Below, piece after piece: positions 60,901-64,000 of a stretch of 64,000 nucleotides of DNA. The DNA is from Hofstenia miamia. Lineage: Eukaryota; Xenacoelomorpha; Acoela. The notes under the pieces were generated by a model, which was not told where the DNA came from, ran no database searches, and saw nothing but the letters and a program-made list of their open reading frames with translations. The stretch is from contig SCFE01000059.1 of the NCBI GenBank assembly GCA_004352715.1, forward strand, positions 719,021 to 783,020, written 5' to 3'. Every line of letters starts with the position of its first letter. Position 1 is the first letter of the stretch. A program made the translations under genes and the position numbers.

Positions 60901-63655
60901 TGCTGAGAAATCATTCGTCTGCTGATAACTCAGGCTCAATTGAATGTGGATTTCGCATATTTTTACTTTATTTCATAAAACTCGGGTTCTTAGCCTGCAT
61001 CTTGAAATGTTATAAAAGCTAATTTGAAGATTGATTTCGATTTCGAACTTTACCCATGCATTTTTGCAAATCAAACCAGCAAAGAAGTGGGCTTAACAGG
61101 TAACTTTGGTCGGCAAAGTCAACTGGATCAAGGTCAAAGTAATAATCGTCAAAACCTCTTCCATTAATATTGACATGTTAATCAAAAATGTTTATAAAAA
61201 TTATAAAAGATCCGCAATTTCAGATGTTTAATCATTTTGAAAAGGGGTGGGGGTGCGACCGTCCCTCCTCAAATTGCCCCCAAATTATTAGTTTATTTAT
61301 ATAATACATATTACTTTTTGAATGAATAGATTTCAATATCAAAGCATTTCCATGATGCCTAGTAACTGACTGTCTTGTCTAAGTACTTGAAACCAAATGT
61401 TTTTCATTAATTTGAGTGGCATACATTGGAGAAAAAGTAGAATTTACTAATAGTTCATGAAAGCTAAGTGCCGCGATATACATTGCGTATTTTTCATGAC
61501 CAATTTAGTAAAAATTTTAAACTGGCTGACATAAATTAGAGTATTGCAGGGTGGCATCTTTTTCACAAGATGAAGCATGTTTGGGAAACCTGCTTCTGCC
61601 AATCATTGTTCGGCTCTAAGGCCTTTTTATCAGGCAAGTGGAAGCACTTTGATCTTCGAATTTGCACTATGAACAATATTTTGCGCTGTTAAGCTTGCAG
61701 ATCACGATAGCTTTTTCTGCACATTAAGTGGTTTTGCTGCACATTTCCCTGTTAGAAAGAGGTGATTGTGGTTAAATAAACCGCAGACTCCATCTTCCAC
61801 CCCTGCAATATTGAATAGATGTCTCAAATGTAAAACATACCCTGGTATTATCTGTTCTCTTGTTCATGGAGTAAAGTGCTGAGATGTTTACAATTCAGTT
61901 ATTGATGATTTTATTTTTATTTGTTATTCTTGATTTTCTGTCTCCGCTCTTGATAATATTTTTACCATTCACGGGAAACGCAAAGTCTCCGTATTTCTCG
62001 CTATTCATCATTCTATAATGATAGCTACCAATATTGAACTGAAATTAAAATAGATTTGCAGCATTTAAGCAAACTTAAAAACCAATAAATATTTACCATT
62101 TTCAACAAAAAACGCAAAACGCAGACAGATCTTACTATCGTCGAGTATTATATTGCATAACAGAATGTGACCTTTTTTTTGATTTGAAATTAAAAATTAG
62201 TACGTATTTTAGAATTGGATAAATTAAAGTACAACACAAACATGAACACGAATCACTGCACCCAACACGACCCGAAGCATGATCGTGTTGGCGTCACGAT
62301 TGCACAGCTCTATTTCCAATCTCCAAGATCTCATATCTTTCAAATAAAGCAATTGTACTTGTTTATGCCGCATACGGAGAAAAGTTGGTGATACTAATAC
62401 ATCTGAAGGTTAGGATTTACCGTATCTGATTGCTATTGCAATTACTATGATCGTAAAAAGCCTTTATTGATCCTCTGCGTATCATCAGAAGATAGAATTG
62501 CATATTAATTAAGCACGATGCATTCCTAAGCAGTCCTTCCGCTGCAATTTCTTTGATGAACGTTTATTTCGTTTTTATTTGTATTCTACATATATATCTG
62601 ATAGTATATGTATTAGCATTTTTGTACTCCTATGAATATACTAATGTGCTCACTATTGAAAAAATTAAAATAAATGTACTTTTTTGAAAATTTCAGCAGA
62701 GTGACGTTTAATGTAGGTTAAAACTTCTAAATATTTGGTATTTCATAATTTAAAAATTGGCCTCTGCTAGATTTTTTATATTGATTACTTAATGGCTTTT
62801 CTTTAGGGTTAGCCATGCTAAATAGTAACATTCTGTAAGTTCATTTGAATTAACTCTTCAAAACCAACACGACTACAAATAGGTGTAATCTAAAAAATTG
62901 CTCAATTGAAAGAAATAAAAGTTTTCATAAATTTGTAATATGTAAAATAATTTTAACCAAAAATCCCTTTGGCTTTAATAAACAGTCGCTACGTGTTGAT
63001 TTATTCAGAACTACTGGAAGAATATCGATTGCTGTAAGGGCTTCGAAGCTGCAGCCAGATCCAAGGAGCAGCATTTAAAATGCCGGTGGAGCAAGAGTTG
63101 GAACTGAAGCCAGATGCTTCTAGAATAAATCCAGCTCCAAATCATTTTTGAGGTGCTATTTTGATTATTTGATTTTCGTTAAAAATTAAGCTTTAGTGTT
63201 ACAAGCATGAATCATGAATAAAAATTAGCTGAAATTTGAAAAAAATCAATAAATTAGCAAAAATTTGCATTAATCATGATGGCATCGACGCTGAAGTAAA
63301 AAGTTTGAAATTAATGTTCCCGGGAGCAGGAGCAGGTTTATATATAGGATTACTCCGTAGGCCTGATTGTGGTGATTTGTATTCGATAACGAAGAATTGT
63401 ACTGCGCTATTGCACAAGCCATTGCCAAGGCAAAATAATTTTTAACCTTGTCAAACATTTTAATAATTTTTTAGATAAAGGGAAACGAGAAAGAAGCAAA
63501 ATCCCTCTTGAGGAATAGCAGATAAAAAATGAGTAAATAATAGTAAGCAACTTACTTGCGTAATAGTTGTCAGAGTATCCCACTACAGGCGGAGGCTTGG
63601 GCGAAGTGTAAGTGCGCGGAGATGCTGATAAACTGTCTTCTGCCACGTTGGCATA
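35455..63655 (-). CDS. E protein (da/TCF3/TCF4/TCF12): E protein, class I bHLH transcription factor (9 exons; 5' end beyond window)
   Basis: In transcript order the exons are 63655-63556, 58022-57922, 57880-57749, 50422-50252, 46603-46519, 39153-39039, 36630-36398, 36162-36043 and 35705-35455. They total 1308 nt (435 residues and a stop), with every phase matching. Hallmarks of the family are a YA...SPKP exon, [18 protein letters not shown] (start of activation domain 2), the bHLH domain with [12 protein letters not shown] as its basic region, and [17 protein letters not shown] after helix 2. E proteins bind CANNTG E-boxes as homodimers or as partners of tissue-specific bHLH factors. Activation domain 1 should lie in exons beyond 64000. 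The C-terminal tail after the bHLH is much longer than in vertebrate members. Vertebrates have three paralogues and most invertebrates one, so no single symbol is justified. Confidence 0.96.
36043..36162 (-). CDS. E protein (da/TCF3/TCF4/TCF12): E-protein exon ([17 protein letters not shown])
   Basis: 120 nt, phase 1 to 1, acceptor AAATTTAG and donor GCAT/gtaaga. It carries the family-diagnostic [17 protein letters not shown] directly after helix 2, followed by 22 residues to LAA. Confidence 0.97.
36398..36630 (-). CDS. E protein (da/TCF3/TCF4/TCF12): E-protein exon encoding the bHLH domain
   Basis: 233 nt, phase 2 to 1, acceptor ACGTTTAG and donor AGAG/gtagaa. It encodes an acidic lead (MDEEDIDP), the basic region [16 protein letters not shown] with the Glu and Arg that read CANNTG, helix 1 ([14 protein letters not shown]), a loop with PSDKAQTKL, and helix 2 ([18 protein letters not shown]). 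The only bHLH exon seen in the window, so no E12/E47-style alternative bHLH pair is visible. Confidence 0.98.
36631..39038. other. E-protein intron before the bHLH exon
   Basis: Mostly AT-rich. The part 38480-38900 is richer in G+C, with a CACCTG E-box at 38735-38740 and a TATA-like TATATATA at about 38708-38715. On the - strand ATGCTGAGACACAG/gtgtaag (38751-38738) would splice in phase to the bHLH exon. Possible regulatory region; unproven. Confidence 0.3.
39039..39153 (-). CDS. E protein (da/TCF3/TCF4/TCF12): E-protein exon (IKSEP, Ser/Lys-rich linker before the bHLH)
   Basis: 115 nt, phase 1 to 2, acceptor TTTTATTTAG and donor CG/gtgagc. It begins [11 protein letters not shown], matching the EIKSDDE position of vertebrate E proteins. 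IKSE fits the sumoylation consensus (hydrophobic-K-x-E). A Ser/Thr/Lys/Arg-rich linker leads into the bHLH exon through the split codon CG|A. Confidence 0.88.
39890..39918. repeat. (TA)n microsatellite
   Basis: About 14 AT units. Confidence 0.93.
43574..43957. other. single N with shuffled local duplications
   Basis: The 29 bases before N at 43603 recur at 43651-43679, and the 44 bases after it (43604-43647) recur at 43914-43957. The pattern A-N-B-A-...-B fits a misjoined contig end. Confidence 0.85.
44370..44774. mobile_element. 405-bp hAT-like miniature element with perfect 8-bp target duplication
   Basis: The ends are CAGTGTTGGCTAAAAATC and, in reverse, CAGTGTTGGTCGATTTAAATC. GATCAGAG flanks both sides (44362-44369 and 44775-44782). 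The interior is built of GATTTAAATC-type words. It lies in an E-protein intron and encodes nothing. Confidence 0.9.
44783..46518. other. E-protein intron, nothing recognised
   Basis: AT-rich, no supported feature. Confidence 0.55.
46519..46603 (-). CDS. E protein (da/TCF3/TCF4/TCF12): E-protein exon (HHQTLPTSN...)
   Basis: 85 nt, phase 0 to 1, acceptor TATTTTTAG and donor CCAG/gtaaaa. It encodes 28 residues rich in S, T, P and N, in the poorly conserved region between activation domain 2 and the bHLH. Support comes from splice sites and phases on both sides rather than residue conservation. Confidence 0.82.
46651..46812 (-). CDS. candidate second alternative first exon of the E protein
   Basis: An ATG at 46812 opens 54 codons (starting [10 protein letters not shown], ending YFYPW) to TGG/gtatgg in phase 0. 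Removing the 47-bp interval 46604-46650 joins it in frame to the exon starting at 46603; without that splice the frames do not match. The interval ends with a good acceptor (TGTATTTTTAG). The donor is only moderate. Upstream 46830-47060 is G+C-richer, with an inverted CCAAT (ATTGG) and a CACCTG E-box. An isoform from here would keep only the C-terminal half and the bHLH. Confidence 0.4.
46830..47060 (-). promoter_or_regulatory. candidate internal promoter of the E protein
   Basis: A G+C-richer stretch upstream of the candidate first exon at 46812. ATTGG (inverted CCAAT) occurs at 46878-46882 and a CACCTG E-box at 46896-46901. No clear TATA box. Inferred from composition and position. Confidence 0.3.
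47061..50251. other. E-protein intron with a duplicated gap
   Basis: Nothing recognised apart from the 19-N gap at 48103-48121, flanked by the same 100 bp. Confidence 0.5.
48003..48221. other. 19-N gap flanked by a near-identical 100-bp sequence
   Basis: 48003-48102 and 48122-48221 match almost completely; likely an unmerged overlap. Confidence 0.9.
50252..50422 (-). CDS. E protein (da/TCF3/TCF4/TCF12): E-protein exon (IYEVQ... , Pro/Met/Tyr-rich)
   Basis: 57 codons, phase 0 to 0, acceptor ATGCTTTAG and donor ATG/gtatta. It begins IY, completing the [11 protein letters not shown] motif of the previous exon, then [15 protein letters not shown], as expected for the activation domain 2 region (vertebrates have STPVGSPP here). 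A + strand open frame over the same bases is an antisense shadow. Confidence 0.92.
51173..51696. other. ~260-bp direct duplication around a single N
   Basis: 51173-51430 is repeated at 51432-51696, with a few changes and a short insertion (TTATTAAG); the N is at 51431. Probably two alleles or overlapping contig ends placed in tandem. Confidence 0.9.
52090..52349. mobile_element. possible decayed hAT-like element
   Basis: Starts CAGGCGCGGCTTTAGGGGGG and may end GGTGCCCCCCTG. No matching target duplication, so the boundaries are tentative. Confidence 0.35.
52350..55664. other. E-protein intron, possibly with a decayed coding relic
   Basis: About 53640-54810 has runs with coding-like composition in shifting frames, for example the + strand frame [19 protein letters not shown] near 54670-54720. 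No family recognised. Confidence 0.25.
55665..56224. mobile_element. 560-bp inverted-repeat element with AACCGG words
   Basis: The ends are TAGTGTTGTGGGTTCC and, in reverse, TAGTGCTGGATCCGG. Multiple TTAACCGG/CCGGATT words lie inside both ends. The flanks ATTATAAG and GCTATACG match 5 of 8. A (TA)n tract lies at 55808-55826. Lies in an E-protein intron. Confidence 0.6.
56611..56694 (-). CDS. candidate alternative first exon of the E protein
   Basis: An ATG at 56694 opens 28 codons (starting [11 protein letters not shown]) and ends at a perfect donor, TCT/gtaagt, in phase 0. That is exactly the phase needed to splice to the exon at 50422-50252. The start has a purine at -3. The upstream stretch (about 56700-57060) is richer in G+C than the introns around it. 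A transcript from here would lack activation domain 1 and the LPPMSTF exon. Not known from homology; inferred from phase, donor and context. Confidence 0.45.
56700..57060 (-). promoter_or_regulatory. candidate internal promoter of the E protein
   Basis: A G+C-richer stretch upstream of the candidate first exon at 56694. No TATA box seen. Inferred from composition and position. Confidence 0.3.
57168..57300. mobile_element. one end of a hAT-like miniature element
   Basis: CAGGGGCTTACACAGGATTTT, then GGGGGACATTTTAG and a TTTTTGAAAATATTGAGAAA block shared with 10450-10674. The opposite end is missing. Confidence 0.6.
57749..57880 (-). CDS. E protein (da/TCF3/TCF4/TCF12): E-protein exon (LPPMSTF and DALGKALAS)
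   Basis: 44 codons, phase 0 to 0, acceptor TTTTTTAG and donor TCT/gtacgt. It contains LPPMSTF and ends DALGKALAS, both strongly conserved in E proteins. [11 protein letters not shown] marks the start of activation domain 2 (loop-helix domain), and the exon break falls inside that motif. Confidence 0.95.
57922..58022 (-). CDS. E protein (da/TCF3/TCF4/TCF12): E-protein exon (Pro/Asn/Gln-rich)
   Basis: 101 nt, phase 1 to 0, acceptor TTATTTAG and donor ATG/gtaagt. Low-complexity N/T/Q/P start, then [15 protein letters not shown]. The split codon A|AT joins the preceding exon in frame. Only a 41-bp intron separates it from the next exon, much shorter than the other introns of this gene. Confidence 0.87.
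58023..63555. other. large E-protein intron, no exon supported
   Basis: About 59970-60490 (+) has an unrecognised coding-like stretch in several frames ([19 protein letters not shown]..., then [19 protein letters not shown]...), perhaps a dead transposon gene. About 60740-60960 and 61550-61800 are richer in G+C than their surroundings and could be regulatory. No tRNA or element ends were found. Confidence 0.35.
63556..63655 (-). CDS. E protein (da/TCF3/TCF4/TCF12): E-protein exon (YA...SPKP)
   Basis: 100 nt, phase 0 to 1, acceptor TAATTGTTTAG and donor GCAA/gtaagt. It resembles the TCF4/TCF12 exon that begins YAPSAS and continues to SPxY...KP. It is the most 5' exon visible. The ~340 bases further 5' hold no other exon I can support. 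Confidence 0.85.
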
Positions 63656-64000
63656 CTAAACAATTAAATTAGGAAAGAAAAGGTTTTATTGAAATGGAAA
63701 TGCGAAGTAATTTAAAGCGAAATATCACTGGATGAAAAATATTGATCGATTCCCGCTGGAATAATCAACAAGTCAACAAAAGCAAGTAATACTTGGCGCC
63801 AAGGCATTAATTACTACCAGTGGAGATCACTTAAAAATACTTGCTTCCTCAAGTTGCTATTGGAAGTATTATTTAATCGATCTCAATCGTCTTCAAGAAA
63901 GAGTGTGACACTATTTTGTTGATTGAAATACTACCATATTTTTATTTAAATAATCATACGTATTCACTATTGACGTTCAACAGGAGAACGTTTGTGCAAA
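63656..64000. other. E-protein intron running past the window end
   Basis: No exon with acceptor and donor could be supported; the 5' exons must be further right. Confidence 0.6.

Overview
The window is a stretch of AT-rich animal nuclear DNA. Genes are sparse and split by GT..AG introns, short inverted-repeat transposons are common, and scaffold gaps are marked by N. Two protein genes can be reconstructed exon by exon, with splice phases that agree at every join. The proteins are metazoan, but I cannot name the species. High AT content, kilobase introns and abundant hAT-like elements suggest an invertebrate.

Gene 1 is on the + strand (14874-22549): the C-terminal half of a BACE-type membrane aspartyl protease (beta-secretase). 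Five exons, 771 nt in all, encode 256 residues. They carry the second catalytic Asp motif, five of the cysteines BACE uses for disulfides, a transmembrane helix and a short tail ending in a dileucine motif. The N-terminal lobe was not found. It may lie left of the window, in the 1-kb gap (944-1943), or be lost to misassembly, since a ~510-bp segment is repeated at 1-509 and 11652-12169. Gene 2 is on the - strand (35455-63655): a class I bHLH transcription factor (E protein; daughterless/TCF3/TCF4/TCF12 family). Nine exons, 1308 nt in all, encode 435 residues ending at a stop. The 5' exons lie beyond base 64000. Two in-phase candidate alternative first exons (56611-56694 and 46651-46812) suggest internal promoters making shorter isoforms, as in vertebrate TCF4/TCF12. 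The two genes are convergent.

The 12.9 kb between their 3' ends is almost entirely transposon-derived. It holds a decayed non-LTR retrotransposon split by a hAT-like element, a 1.8-kb foldback element with near-identical long inverted repeats and a 6-bp target duplication (Polinton/Maverick-like termini), and two ~1.3-kb hAT-like elements. Further hAT-type miniature elements with 8-bp target duplications sit at 10450-10674, 21826-22058 (a BACE intron) and 44370-44774 (an E-protein intron). A piggyBac transposase relic lies at about 12208-12743. The first 12 kb holds mostly repeats and unexplained AT-rich sequence.

Several N gaps are flanked by the same sequence on both sides, which looks like unmerged contig overlap rather than biology. 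Most open frames over 60 codons in this window are chance frames in AT-rich DNA.
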